NCBI GenBank assembly: GCA_036744005.1
Contig: DAINOJ010000007.1
Span: forward strand, 1-64,000
Source: CALCNS01 sp937897315
GTDB taxonomy: Bacteria; Bacillota; JAAYKD01
DNA: 64,000 nucleotides
Direction of reading: 5' to 3'
Positions 24,704 to 33,054 of the stretch are shown one piece after another. A program made the position numbers and the translations under genes. Each line of letters begins with the position of its first letter. Position 1 is the first letter of the stretch. Under the pieces are notes generated by a model. It ran no database searches, was not told the DNA's origin, and was given only the letters and a program-made list of their open reading frames with translations.

Positions 24704-24901
24704 ATGCCAGAACCCAGACATCCTTACCGTTTCTCGCCCTTGCAGGAAAAACTAACAGGACTGGTGCTTGTCATCCTTTTGGTCATTCTCATTGTGAATG
24801 TTTTTTTTAAGGTAACCTCTGCTTATGTCATGATTCCACTTATTGTCTTAGCCGGAGTGGTATATGTGGCTTCGCTCATAGCGGGTAAGATGAAGAAGTA
24901 A
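24704..24901 (+). CDS. Two-helix small membrane protein of the ABC operon
   Basis: A 65-residue protein with two membrane helices (LTGLVLVILLVILIVNVFF and VMIPLIVLAGVVYVASLIA) and a Lys-rich end. The ATG follows AAGAAGGAGGC. It sits between the large permease and its ATPase, 19 and 30 bases away, so it is probably a transporter accessory subunit. No family recognised. Confidence 0.75.
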   Translation: MPEPRHPYRFSPLQEKLTGLVLVILLVILIVNVFFKVTSAYVMIPLIVLAGVVYVASLIAGKMKK

Positions 24902-24931
24902 ACTTTCTTTCTGAAAAGGAGATTAGAAACC

Positions 24932-25657
24932 ATGGAAGGATATCGTCCGTTATTATCGGTAAAGGGAATGAGCAAGATTTATCATAAGCGCGAGGTGGAA
25001 ATTCGTGCACTCGATCAGGCAAATTTAGAAGTTCGCCGTGGGGAATGGATTACTCTGTGGGGGCCATCGGGCAGTGGTAAGTCAACCTTCTTGTATTTGC
25101 TGGGGACATTGCTACAACCCGAAGAGGGAAGTTACCGCTTTGAAGATGAAATGCTAGCTGGAACCGAAAGCTTGGGTTACTTGTCGAGCACGAACGACAA
25201 AAAGCTATCTGCTTTTCGGGCTGAAAAAATCGGCTTCATCTTCCAAGATTATAACTTACTTGAAGACAAAACCGCTTTGGAGAATGTAATGCAACCGGCA
25301 AAATACGTGACAAAGCTCAAGCCTCCAAAAGAAGTGCAGGAGCGTGCAGAGGAGTTACTACGCCAGGTGGATTTGGCAGATCGTATGCATCATTTCCCGG
25401 GGGAGCTTTCGGGTGGGCAAGAACAGCGTGTGGCCATCGCCAGAGCGATGATGAACCAACCTTCGTTGTTGTTAGCTGATGAACCCACGGGTAATCTGGA
25501 CAGCGTAAATCACACCATGGTGTTGAACCTTATTAAGCAGCTGAACAACCAAGGAGTAACGGTAATTGTTGCGTCCCATAATCCCGAAGTGGCAGAGATT
25601 GCCGACCGCGTGGTGAAGCTAAAAGATGGGAAGATTGAAGAAATAGTCACGAGATGA
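24932..25657 (+). CDS. ABC transporter ATPase (second FtsX system)
   Basis: A 241-residue ATP-binding subunit. Walker A is GPSGSGKST, the signature is LSGGQEQRVAIARA, Walker B is LLLADEPTGNLDS, and the switch region is IVASHNPE. The Q-loop is IFQDYNLLE. The ATG follows AAAAGGAGATTAGAAACC. It should energise the large duplicated permease. The His switch is replaced by the SHN variant common in LolD/MacB-type ATPases. Confidence 0.93.
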   Translation: MEGYRPLLSVKGMSKIYHKREVEIRALDQANLEVRRGEWITLWGPSGSGKSTFLYLLGTLLQPEEGSYRFEDEMLAGTESLGYLSSTNDKKLSAFRAEKIGFIFQDYNLLEDKTALENVMQPAKYVTKLKPPKEVQERAEELLRQVDLADRMHHFPGELSGGQEQRVAIARAMMNQPSLLLADEPTGNLDSVNHTMVLNLIKQLNNQGVTVIVASHNPEVAEIADRVVKLKDGKIEEIVTR

Positions 25658-25766
25658 TTTTTAATTGAAAGAATAGAAGAAAAACAGAGGAGTTTACCAC
25701 TCTTTCGGTGAAATAAAGTGCAAAGTGTTGATGCAAATCATTAAAACGTTAGGGCGGTGAGTTTTC

Positions 25767-26519
25767 ATGGCAGAGTCTATGATTCGTACTGACCGGGTTG
25801 TACCAAAGAACGAGAACGAAGTCTCAAAACCCGTGCCGTTTAGCCCTTTTTATGTTCGCGAATTGGAGTCTTTCTTAGCGGATCAGGCTAAAGAAGGATT
25901 TGAATTGAAACGGATCTCAGATAACAATTCTTCGTTTACCTATGAAAAATCGATGCCGAAAGAGTTAACGTATCGCCTGCTTTTGGGTCCAACAGAATTG
26001 GATTCTTCCCTTCGAGTAACTTTGGAACGTTACGGCTGGAAGTTGGTTACTTCCATGAACAAAAGTTGGTTTGAGAAAGATGTGGTTTTCCACATCTTTG
26101 TGACAGAAGATAAGAATGCTATGGATGACTGGTTTTGGAGAAACAATCTCAACTATGCGCCTATTAAAACTGCCCGGTCTAACTTCTACTTGCCGATTCT
26201 TTTCGAGGTTGCCGTCATCCTTGTGGCCGCCTATATTATGTATAGTATCCCCAGTTTCAAAAAAATTTCTAAGGACTACTTTTTTCTAATAGGGTTGTTG
26301 GTCAGTTTTTTTGTGGATCTGTTTCAAAGGTTCCTAAACGTGCAGCCCCAAAAAGCGTTTTTAGCAACTCTTGATCCCGCGAATTATCTGACACGTTATC
26401 AAGCGGTTGATTGGAAAATTCAGAAAGCAAAGAATAACTGGTATGGGTTGAAAAGTTTTTCTATGATGTTGGTGACGTTCCTGATTTCTTTCATGCTAAA
26501 GTTGTTTTTCGAGATTTAG
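25767..26519 (+). CDS. DUF2812-like membrane protein
   Basis: A 250-residue protein. The first 130 residues match the DUF2812 pattern: an acidic helix with ESFLADQAKEGFELKRI, then FTYEKSMPKELTYRLLL and ERYGWKLVTSMNKSWF. Three membrane helices follow (about 147-165, 173-190 and 230-247). In Firmicutes such proteins are often encoded next to PadR regulators and transporters. No PadR gene is seen here. It may belong to the preceding ABC operon, although a 109-base gap separates them. Function unknown. Confidence 0.75.
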   Translation: MAESMIRTDRVVPKNENEVSKPVPFSPFYVRELESFLADQAKEGFELKRISDNNSSFTYEKSMPKELTYRLLLGPTELDSSLRVTLERYGWKLVTSMNKSWFEKDVVFHIFVTEDKNAMDDWFWRNNLNYAPIKTARSNFYLPILFEVAVILVAAYIMYSIPSFKKISKDYFFLIGLLVSFFVDLFQRFLNVQPQKAFLATLDPANYLTRYQAVDWKIQKAKNNWYGLKSFSMMLVTFLISFMLKLFFEI

Positions 26520-26550
26520 TTTTAGCCGTTGTAGACGGTAGCCGCAACAT

Positions 26551-26627
26551 AAATGACAGTTAAGTCCAAAAAAGTATGGTAAATTCGTACTTTTCTTGAC
26601 TTAACTGTCATTTTCATATATTATAGT
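26551..26627 (+). promoter_or_regulatory. Promoter inside a 63-bp inverted repeat (ATPase copy 2)
   Basis: Perfect 16-bp arms AAATGACAGTTAAGTC (26551-26566) and GACTTAACTGTCATTT (26598-26613) flank inner near-matching arms. TTGACT (26596-26601), overlapping the right arm, and TATTAT (26619-26624) give a 17-base spacing. Binding to the repeat would block the -35, suggesting autoregulation. Confidence 0.72.
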
Positions 26628-26644
26628 GGCGTGAGGTGAATAGA

Positions 26645-27937
26645 ATGAAACGCAAAATCGAGAGCTCGTTGCTTGCTTGGAAGGATAAATTAACCGACAG
26701 AAAACCCCTTCTCATCAATGGAGCCAGACAGGTTGGAAAGACCTATATTTTAAGAGACTTTGGCAATGCACATTTCTGCAACGTTGTCTATGTGAATTTA
26801 GAAACAAATCTCAACATAGCGTCTTACTTTGACAACAATATCGCACCTGAAAGAATTCTGCGGTATCTGGAATCTTCTTTTGGAGAAAAGATTATCCCTG
26901 GAGAGACTCTGGTAATTTTAGATGAAATCCAATCCTGCGAACGAGCACTGACTTCGCTTAAATACTTTTGTGAGGAAGCACCTCAATATCACATTGCGGC
27001 TGCAGGAAGTTTACTTGGGGTCGCTATCAATCGGCAACACTATTCTTTTCCGGTTGGCAAAGTTGAAACGCTGGTTCTCCATGCCCTTGATTTTGAGGAA
27101 TATCTTTGGGCACGTGGGGAAAGCTTCTTGGAAGAAGAAATCAGAAATGCTTTTCAACAGTTGAGCAAACTTCCGGAAGCCTTACATCAGAAGGCAATCG
27201 AGTTATACAGAGAATACTTAATTGTTGGCGGTATGCCTGCCAGTATTAATGCATTCTTAAGAGAAAAGAGTTTCATAGACATCTCCTTAGTTCAAAACGA
27301 AATTTTAGACAATTATGTTGCTGATATGGCGAAGTATTCCAGTCCAGTTGATAGTGTAAAAATCAGAGCTTGCTACCAGTCTATACCTGCTCAATTGGCA
27401 AAAGAAAACAAAAAGTTCCAGTACAAGGTCATCCAAAAGGGAGGCAGTACGGCACTTTTTGGTTCTTCCATCGAATGGCTTCATCTTGCCGGAATTGTTC
27501 TGAAATGCCAAAAGATCAATCAAGCGGTAGAACCAATCTCAGTGTACGCAGAGTTATCTGCTTTTAAACTTTACATGGGTGACACGGGTTTGCTGATGGC
27601 AATGTCGGGAATGTCACAGCAAACCATCCTCCTTGGTGAAGGGAACACCTTTATGGGAGCAGTCACCGAAAACTATGTTGCCCAACAGTTCGTTGCCAAG
27701 GGGTATTCCCTTTACTATTGGGAGAGTAACAGCCAAGCCGAAGTGGACTTTGTGTTACAAAAGGGGAATCAAATCATCGGGATTGAAGTTAAAAAAGGCG
27801 AGCACGTTCGTTCGAGAAGTTTAGCTGTGTTTAGGAGTGTGTATCATCCCGCTTATACCATTAGGCTCTCTCTGAAAAATTTCGGAGAAGAAGATGGACT
27901 GAGATCGATACCATTATATGCGGCTTACTGTATTTAA
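26645..27937 (+). CDS. AAA ATPase with DUF4143 domain, copy 2
   Basis: A 430-residue ATPase. Walker A is GARQVGKTY, Walker B is LVILDEIQS, and the sensor is IAAAGSLLGVA. The C-terminal DUF4143 domain includes YMGDTGLLMAM, TENYVAQQFVAKGY and the nuclease-like string EVDFVLQKGNQIIGIEVKKG, with an intact E-D...E-x-K pattern. ATG 26645 follows GTGAGGTGAATAGA and is preferred over a GTG at 26636. It is monocistronic behind a palindromic promoter. Family function is unresolved; a role as a nucleoid-associated or defence-like ATPase is only speculation. Confidence 0.88.
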   Translation: MKRKIESSLLAWKDKLTDRKPLLINGARQVGKTYILRDFGNAHFCNVVYVNLETNLNIASYFDNNIAPERILRYLESSFGEKIIPGETLVILDEIQSCERALTSLKYFCEEAPQYHIAAAGSLLGVAINRQHYSFPVGKVETLVLHALDFEEYLWARGESFLEEEIRNAFQQLSKLPEALHQKAIELYREYLIVGGMPASINAFLREKSFIDISLVQNEILDNYVADMAKYSSPVDSVKIRACYQSIPAQLAKENKKFQYKVIQKGGSTALFGSSIEWLHLAGIVLKCQKINQAVEPISVYAELSAFKLYMGDTGLLMAMSGMSQQTILLGEGNTFMGAVTENYVAQQFVAKGYSLYYWESNSQAEVDFVLQKGNQIIGIEVKKGEHVRSRSLAVFRSVYHPAYTIRLSLKNFGEEDGLRSIPLYAAYCI

Positions 27938-27987
27938 GAAATAAAAGAGAACAGAAGGATTCTTAGTAAGCTTAGCGAATTGGATTT

Positions 27988-28002
27988 TGATAATAATTCT
28001 CA
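27988..28002. promoter_or_regulatory. Fur/PerR-like box before the Rieske gene
   Basis: TGATAATAATTCTCA matches the 7-1-7 inverted repeat TGATAAT-N-ATTATCA at all but one position. It lies 24 bases before the start codon of the Rieske oxygenase gene, in the promoter region. Confidence 0.6.
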
Positions 28003-28025
28003 TTTAAAACGAAAGCAGGGATACG

Positions 28026-28994
28026 ATGATACCCAATCAGTGGTATGCCATTTTGCCATCTTCGGCAGTGGGAAATAATGACATTGTGGCAGTGAAACGC
28101 TTGAATTTAGAGCTGGCTTTGTTCCGGACTGCGCAAGGAAAATTGGGCTGCGTGGTGGATCAGTGCACACACCGGGGTGCTGCTTTGAGTGGTGGAAAAG
28201 TGGTAGGTGAATGTGTAGCTTGCCCTTTCCACGCCTTAGAGTTTAATACATCGGGGAAGTGCACTGTTGTACCGGCCAACGGAAAAGCTTCCACAGAAGA
28301 CCTAACTCGATTCAACGTAAAGAGTTATTTAGTCCGAGAAGCGCATGGCATCATCTACTTGTGGAATGGGGATCCTGCCCAAGCCACCAAGGACTTGCCT
28401 TTTTTTGAAGATCATCTCGACAGCAGTTATGTATACAGCGAAATGGAAGATCACTGGAATACACATTATTCGCGTGCCATAGAAAATCAGCTCGATGTCG
28501 TTCATGTGCCAATCGTGCATTACAATACCATTGGTCGGGGAAATAAGAGGTTAATTAATGGGCCGAAGGTGCTATGGGAGAACGGGGTTCTTACCACCAG
28601 CGCCAATAATGAGGTCGATGAGGGTCAAAAACCCAAACGTCCCGAGGAATGCGTGATTAAACCCACCTTCTTAAGTTTTAAGTATCCCAATATTTGGCTG
28701 AATCACATCAGTCCCAAAATTAAAGTGATGATATACTTTGCCCCGGTCGATGACGAGAACACGATTTTGTATATCCGTTTTTATAATAAGATCACACCGT
28801 TCGCTCCTATCAATCATTTTATCGCTTGGGTGGGGCGCTACTTTAACGGTGTCGTGGAAAGGCAAGACAAAGTTGTGGTCATCACTCAAAAACCCAAGGC
28901 GTCGAGTTTGCGTTCGGAGGAACGTCTGCTCATTGGCGATGGTCCTATTGTCATGTATCGGCGGATTCGTGAAGAATTACAGAAAAAAGTATAG
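28026..28994 (+). CDS. Rieske non-heme iron oxygenase, alpha subunit type
   Basis: A 322-residue protein. The Rieske [2Fe-2S] site is CTH...CPFH (Cys47, His49, Cys66, His69). The mononuclear iron site is the canonical N-x2-D-x2-H-x4-H (Asn154, Asp157, His160, His165). The family uses O2 and electrons from a reductase for hydroxylation, demethylation or ring opening. No reductase or ferredoxin gene is adjacent, so electrons must come from elsewhere. The ATG follows AAGCAGGGATACG. A Fur/PerR-like box precedes it. An oxygen-dependent enzyme is unusual beside so many anaerobe-type genes. Confidence 0.88.
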   Translation: MIPNQWYAILPSSAVGNNDIVAVKRLNLELALFRTAQGKLGCVVDQCTHRGAALSGGKVVGECVACPFHALEFNTSGKCTVVPANGKASTEDLTRFNVKSYLVREAHGIIYLWNGDPAQATKDLPFFEDHLDSSYVYSEMEDHWNTHYSRAIENQLDVVHVPIVHYNTIGRGNKRLINGPKVLWENGVLTTSANNEVDEGQKPKRPEECVIKPTFLSFKYPNIWLNHISPKIKVMIYFAPVDDENTILYIRFYNKITPFAPINHFIAWVGRYFNGVVERQDKVVVITQKPKASSLRSEERLLIGDGPIVMYRRIREELQKKV

Positions 28995-29139
28995 AGTAGA
29001 TGCAGCCTAAGAACGAAGCACTTGCAGCGTTCTCGGGCTATTTCTTTGCTCATCTTGTGCTCCCTGAAGTAAAAGAAGGAAAAATTTTTCGCTAACAGAA
29101 ATTAAGAGATACAAACGAAAACTCTGGGAGGTAGAACCT

Positions 29140-30131
29140 ATGAAGATGAAGTTATACATTGAGAAGCAATTGGAACAAGAATACTTGGATCAACTGGAAC
29201 CGTATTACGATATTGTTTGCAACGAAGTCGATGATCTAAATGCCCTGCCCACCGGTGATGCCTTGGTGACTTGGTTAAACGGAATCCATGTGGCGATTTG
29301 TGGCACAGCCCGTTTTAACAAACAAGTCGTGGACAAACTCACCACCCTGAAGTACATATCTAGCACTTCTGCCGGGTACGATGGGTTCGATGTCGCACAT
29401 GCTCGTGCAAAAGGCATCCGTTTCTCCAACAATGCCTGGGCCAAGCGCGATGTCTGTTCCGAGCATGCCTTAGCGCTGATGCTGGCGGTGGCTAAAATGA
29501 TACCGGCACGCCACACCCGTGCCAAAACCGGGCAGTGGCAGCACGGCGATGGTGGGCGGTTGGGTCTAGATCTCCTAGGGAAAACCCTTGGTATTGTTGG
29601 CGCAGGCAGCATTGGCCAAGATATTGCACGCAAAGCAAGTGGGTTTAACATGAAGGTGATTTACCACAACCGAAAACCCAACCCTGCCTTTGAAAAAGAA
29701 TGCAATGCCACATTTGTCGATTTGGAGACCTTGCTGCGCACTGCCGATTTTGTGACCACCAATACCCCGCCACCTCCGAAACGACAGGGTTTATGAATGC
29801 CGAGAAATTTAGAATGATGAAACCCACCGCGATTTACATAAACATCTCTCGTGGCAAAGTTGCCGTCGACCAAGATTTACTTACCGCCTTAAAAGAAGGA
29901 TGGATTTGGGGTGCCGGTATCGATGTATTGGAGCACGAGTTGGAAGTGCGTGCCACCGGGGGCCTAGACAACCCGCTCATGCAGGAACTCTTTTCCCTGG
30001 AGAACGTGGTCATTACCCCTCATGCAGCCGATATGAGCATTGAAGGCAAACGTCGTGAAATTCAAGAAGTCGTCGATAACGCGGTTCGCTTCGCTAAAGG
30101 AGAAGAACTGCTCGACGAAGTTCTTGCGTAG
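29140..30131 (+). pseudogene. D-2-hydroxyacid dehydrogenase, frameshifted
   Basis: The two halves of one NAD-dependent D-2-hydroxyacid dehydrogenase lie in different frames. The first (29140-29796) has the N-terminal substrate domain and the nucleotide loop GIVGAGSIGQ. The second resumes near 29770 and has INISRGK (catalytic Arg) and ITPHAADMS (catalytic His) through to 30131. The break lies in CCCCGCCACCTCC at about 29766-29780. One extra C would restore Thr-Pro-Pro-Thr-Ser-Glu-Thr. Either a recent pseudogene or a base-calling error in a C-rich run. The ATG follows TGGGAGGTAGAACCT. Without the break it would be a normal enzyme of about 330 residues. Confidence 0.85.
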
Positions 30132-30140
30132 GTGATAGGA

Positions 30141-30902
30141 ATGGGAGAACAAGTTCTTATCGGTAGTGGCAGAACTGCTGACGTATATACTTGGGATTCG
30201 GGACAGGTCATTAAGCTTTTCGTGGCAGATTATCCTAAGACAGCGGTGGAACGGGAGTTCCGATTGGCTCAGTTGCTAAATCCATTGGACTTTCCCAAAC
30301 CAAAGGCATATGAGATGGTCTTGTGGGAAAGCCGTTGGGGCATCGTTTACGAGCATATTATAGGGGAGTCCTTATTGACATGGGTGCTTCGCACTATGAA
30401 TGTGGAGCAATGCGCCAATCGATTAGCGACTTTGCACACCTTCATCTTACAGAATACTGTAGCCGAATTGCCATCGTATAAAGAATTCTTACACTGGGGA
30501 ATTAGCAAGGCTACGTCGTTGAGCCCCCATGAACGGAACCGTGCTTTGCAACATCTAAACGAGTTGCCGGATGAAAGCCATCTCTGCCATGGGGATTTTC
30601 ATCCGGGTAATGTTTTGATTCATGAGGAAAAGAGTGTCGTTCTCGACTTTATGAATGTTTGTCGTGGTCCTATATTGTACGACATTGCCCGAACGGTTTA
30701 TTTGGTTCAATATACAGCAATGCCAGATTCGAACTCTGAGAGTGCGGAAATCAAACAGTTTCGAGAGAACTTAGCGAACTTGTATATACATAATATGGGA
30801 GTTCTGAGAGAACAACTCGCCCCGTATTTGACTGTAATACATTGGGCTCGCAGAGGAGAAGCACCCGAAGAGGTTTCAACTTATAAAGGATGTTTTGTAT
30901 GA
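30141..30902 (+). CDS. Aminoglycoside phosphotransferase-family kinase
   Basis: A 253-residue protein kinase-like enzyme. It has a Gly-rich N-terminus (IGSGRTADVYTW), a Lys in VIKLF, the Brenner motif CHGDFHPGNVLI, and VVLDFMNVCRGP as the metal-binding Asp. The fold phosphorylates small molecules such as aminoglycosides, choline, homoserine or fructosamines; substrate unknown. ATG 30141 follows AGGTGATAGGA, 9 bases after the stop of the broken dehydrogenase gene, so they probably share a transcript. Two hairpins follow. Confidence 0.85.
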   Translation: MGEQVLIGSGRTADVYTWDSGQVIKLFVADYPKTAVEREFRLAQLLNPLDFPKPKAYEMVLWESRWGIVYEHIIGESLLTWVLRTMNVEQCANRLATLHTFILQNTVAELPSYKEFLHWGISKATSLSPHERNRALQHLNELPDESHLCHGDFHPGNVLIHEEKSVVLDFMNVCRGPILYDIARTVYLVQYTAMPDSNSESAEIKQFRENLANLYIHNMGVLREQLAPYLTVIHWARRGEAPEEVSTYKGCFV

Positions 30903-30925
30903 TATGTTCTTAAGAAAAAAGTAGT

Positions 30926-31030
30926 CCTACATTATTGCATGATAAATGTAGGTAGAACACATATTCCTTTCCCAATCCGAATGACGATTCTCTGGTGCAA
31001 GAGAATGTTCGGCATTGGGAATTTCTTTTT
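30926..31030 (+). terminator. Two hairpins after the kinase gene
   Basis: The first is a stem CCTACATT/AATGTAGG at about 30926-30953. The second, 30969-31021, is a long stem (TTCCCAATCCGAA with TTCGGCATTGGGAA, inner ATTCTCT with AGAGAAT) followed by TTTCTTTTT. The second is a strong terminator. Confidence 0.8.
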
Positions 31031-31560
31031 GTCTTTTCTGTGTAAGTTTTAGTACGAAGCATTTTCTCTTCATAAGACAGGTCGAAGTATTCTACATATG
31101 CTTCTGTAACGTATTCACTGCTTATCCCCATGGAAAAGGGGGTTATCCACGACATATACACAAGTTATCCACATGTTTTTGTGAATAAGAGTCGGTATTG
31201 ACCAGGGGTGTAACTGGACTTATCCACATTTTACCCACATCGTGTGAATAAACCAGGTAGTTTCTTTGTATTTTTACCCGGACTTGACAAGACAAAACAG
31301 CCAAAAACGAGATGGATCTGTCGAACAAAGCCTAAACCGGGCAGTTTTTTTCTTTGCTTTTAATAATTTTAAGCCTGCAAACCACCAATTTTGCAGCCGG
31401 AACATATGAATAGAAAAGAAGGTGTGGATAACACTGTGGATGGATTTCTTGACAAACCCTACCGGTATGATATAATTAAGTCGTAAATAGTAATAAACGA
31501 ATGTATGAAACGGCAAAACACATAAAGGTGGAGATACAATATCTGAAAGGAGTGATATAA
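31031..31560. other. DnaA-box cluster in a gene-free gap
   Basis: This stretch has no credible gene. It carries three perfect TTATCCACA boxes at 31165 (+), 31220 (+) and 31423 (-), and two TTATTCACA boxes on the minus strand at 31180 and 31243. One-mismatch boxes lie at 31122 (TTATCCCCA), 31143 (TTATCCACG) and 31231 (TTACCCACA). A T-rich stretch lies at 31346-31372. This density resembles an origin or a DnaA-titration or regulatory cluster. No dnaA, dnaN, gyrB or parA gene is nearby, and there is no change of gene strand here, so a chromosomal oriC is not the first choice. Confidence 0.75.
31449..31476 (+). promoter_or_regulatory. Promoter of the unknown gene at 31561
   Basis: TTGACA (31449-31454) and TATAAT (31471-31476) are spaced by 16 bases. 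A perfect DnaA box (31423-31431) lies just upstream, so DnaA could influence this promoter. Confidence 0.85.
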
Positions 31561-32046
31561 ATGCCAATTCCCATGCGTGTGGATAATTGTCCTTGTGGTA
31601 GTGAGGCGATTGCGGCTTTTCTACAAGAATGCAAACGAGTGGAACAGGAGAAATACTTGAAGTTTGCAGAAAGCTTATTGGAAAGTGAAAGTGATTTTAG
31701 CGAATCGGTGGAAACAGACCTACAAAAAAGTCATGCCATATATGAAGAGTATTGTCGAACTCACGCTCCCAACCCGTTTGTCATGGAGCTGATTCACACA
31801 GCAAGACCCGAGATTCCAAGCAAAATTGAAGCATATATGGAGCAGCATGTTCAAAAATGTCGCCAAGAACTCATGCAGAAAATCGAAGACGCCGTGGGTT
31901 GGATTACCGATATTCACGGTTTACAGCTAGGCAAAGACGGCATGCTGACCGGTATGATAGAGGGTGAAAATGGTAAGGCCTTTGTTACCACGACTTATGT
32001 GAGAGATGCCTTCCGTCCTTATACCGTAGAGGTGAGAAAATTATGA
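31561..32046 (+). CDS. Conserved-looking protein of unknown function
   Basis: A 161-residue, helix-rich acidic protein. Near its N-terminus is DNCPCGSEA, a Cys-x-Cys pair that could bind metal. The remainder is mostly amphipathic helix (VQKCRQELMQKIEDAV) followed by a short beta-rich end (MIEGENGKAFVTTTYV). The ATG follows GAAAGGAGTGATATAA. It overlaps the aldo-keto reductase gene by 4 bases, so the two are co-translated. I recognise no family and no enzyme motif. Confidence 0.75.
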   Translation: MPIPMRVDNCPCGSEAIAAFLQECKRVEQEKYLKFAESLLESESDFSESVETDLQKSHAIYEEYCRTHAPNPFVMELIHTARPEIPSKIEAYMEQHVQKCRQELMQKIEDAVGWITDIHGLQLGKDGMLTGMIEGENGKAFVTTTYVRDAFRPYTVEVRKL

Positions 32047-32930
32047 TATATCGTGTACTAGGAAATACCGGATTCGAAGTCAGTGCGGTGGTGTATGGTG
32101 GTATTGTCTCTTCTGCAGAGACACAAACCGATTCCGATCAATACGTAACCTGGGCCATAGAGAAGGGCATTAATTACTTTGATGTTGCTCCCAGTTATGG
32201 CGATGCCGAGCTCAAAATGGGCAACTCCTTGCGACCTTATCGAGATAAGGTCTACTTGGCTTGTAAGACAACCAAACGCAAAGCAGTGGAAGCCCAAGAG
32301 GAGTTTGAGCAATCCTTACGCCATTTGCATACCGATTACTTCGATGTGTATCAGCTGCATTCGTTATCGACCATGGAAGATATGGAAATCGCTTTAGCCC
32401 CCGGAGGTGTGCTAGAATACGTCCTGCGCATGCAAGAGCAGGGGAAGGTACGCAAAATCGGCTTCTCTTCGCACTGTGAAGAGGTAGCTTTGGCATTACT
32501 CGAAGCCTTTCCCTTCGACTCGGTCATGTTCCCACTGAACTGGCACTTGCACTTGACCGAGAACATTGGCGAGCGCGTGGGGTTAAAAGCCAAAGAGCGA
32601 AACATGGGTGTTTTGGGGATTAAGTCCTTAGTACATCGGGCTTGGCATAATAAACAGGAACGTGAAACCTCGAAATATCCAAAGTCGTGGTGCAAACCCA
32701 TCGATGAAAATCAGGTTGAATTGGGTCAGGCCGCTATGCGATATGCGCTTTCCTTAGGGGCACAGGTGCTCATACCACCGGGCAATTTCGAAAGCTTCCG
32801 CTTTGAAGTGGAGAACATTGAGATCTGCACCTTAAAGCCGTTAGCTCCTCCGGACATTGCTTTGTTGAAAACCGAACTCGAAGGGGTGAGGGGGCAAAGT
32901 TTCTTTAATCTGGCAGGGAAAATGCTGTAG
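32043..32930 (+). CDS. Aldo-keto reductase
   Basis: A 295-residue TIM-barrel oxidoreductase. The catalytic tetrad is visible: Asp47 and Tyr52 (FDVAPSYGDAE), Lys75 (LACKTTKRK) and His106 (YQLHSLS). The cofactor region near the C-terminus (AQVLIPPGNFESFRFEVEN) is less standard than the usual IPG-x-(K/R) loop, so cofactor choice is uncertain. It overlaps the preceding unknown gene (ATGA). A strong terminator follows. It reduces aldehydes, ketones or sugars; substrate unknown. Confidence 0.9.
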   Translation: MIYRVLGNTGFEVSAVVYGGIVSSAETQTDSDQYVTWAIEKGINYFDVAPSYGDAELKMGNSLRPYRDKVYLACKTTKRKAVEAQEEFEQSLRHLHTDYFDVYQLHSLSTMEDMEIALAPGGVLEYVLRMQEQGKVRKIGFSSHCEEVALALLEAFPFDSVMFPLNWHLHLTENIGERVGLKAKERNMGVLGIKSLVHRAWHNKQERETSKYPKSWCKPIDENQVELGQAAMRYALSLGAQVLIPPGNFESFRFEVENIEICTLKPLAPPDIALLKTELEGVRGQSFFNLAGKML

Positions 32931-32938
32931 AGTAGTCA

Positions 32939-32979
32939 CACCATCCTCGGTCAAAAGGACTCGGGGGTGGTGTTTTTTT
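32939..32979 (+). terminator. Terminator after the aldo-keto reductase gene
   Basis: CACCATCCTCGGTC pairs imperfectly with GACTCGGGGGTGGTG around an AAAAG loop and is followed by seven T. Confidence 0.9.
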
Positions 32980-33054
32980 GCCAAAAACATTGCAGGACTT
33001 CGCTTTGAAAGCAGAGAATTTCTTCACACAGGTATACGAAAGGCGGGTGAAATC

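Noticed and set aside
31031..31560. Chromosomal origin oriC
   Set aside because: The DnaA boxes fit, but no dnaA, dnaN, recF or gyrB gene is nearby and gene strands do not switch here. Kept as a DnaA-box cluster.
30910..31567. Minus-strand frames of 61-97 codons in the kinase/DnaA-box gap
   Set aside because: They overlap each other and the DnaA boxes, lack ribosome sites, and show no protein-like pattern.
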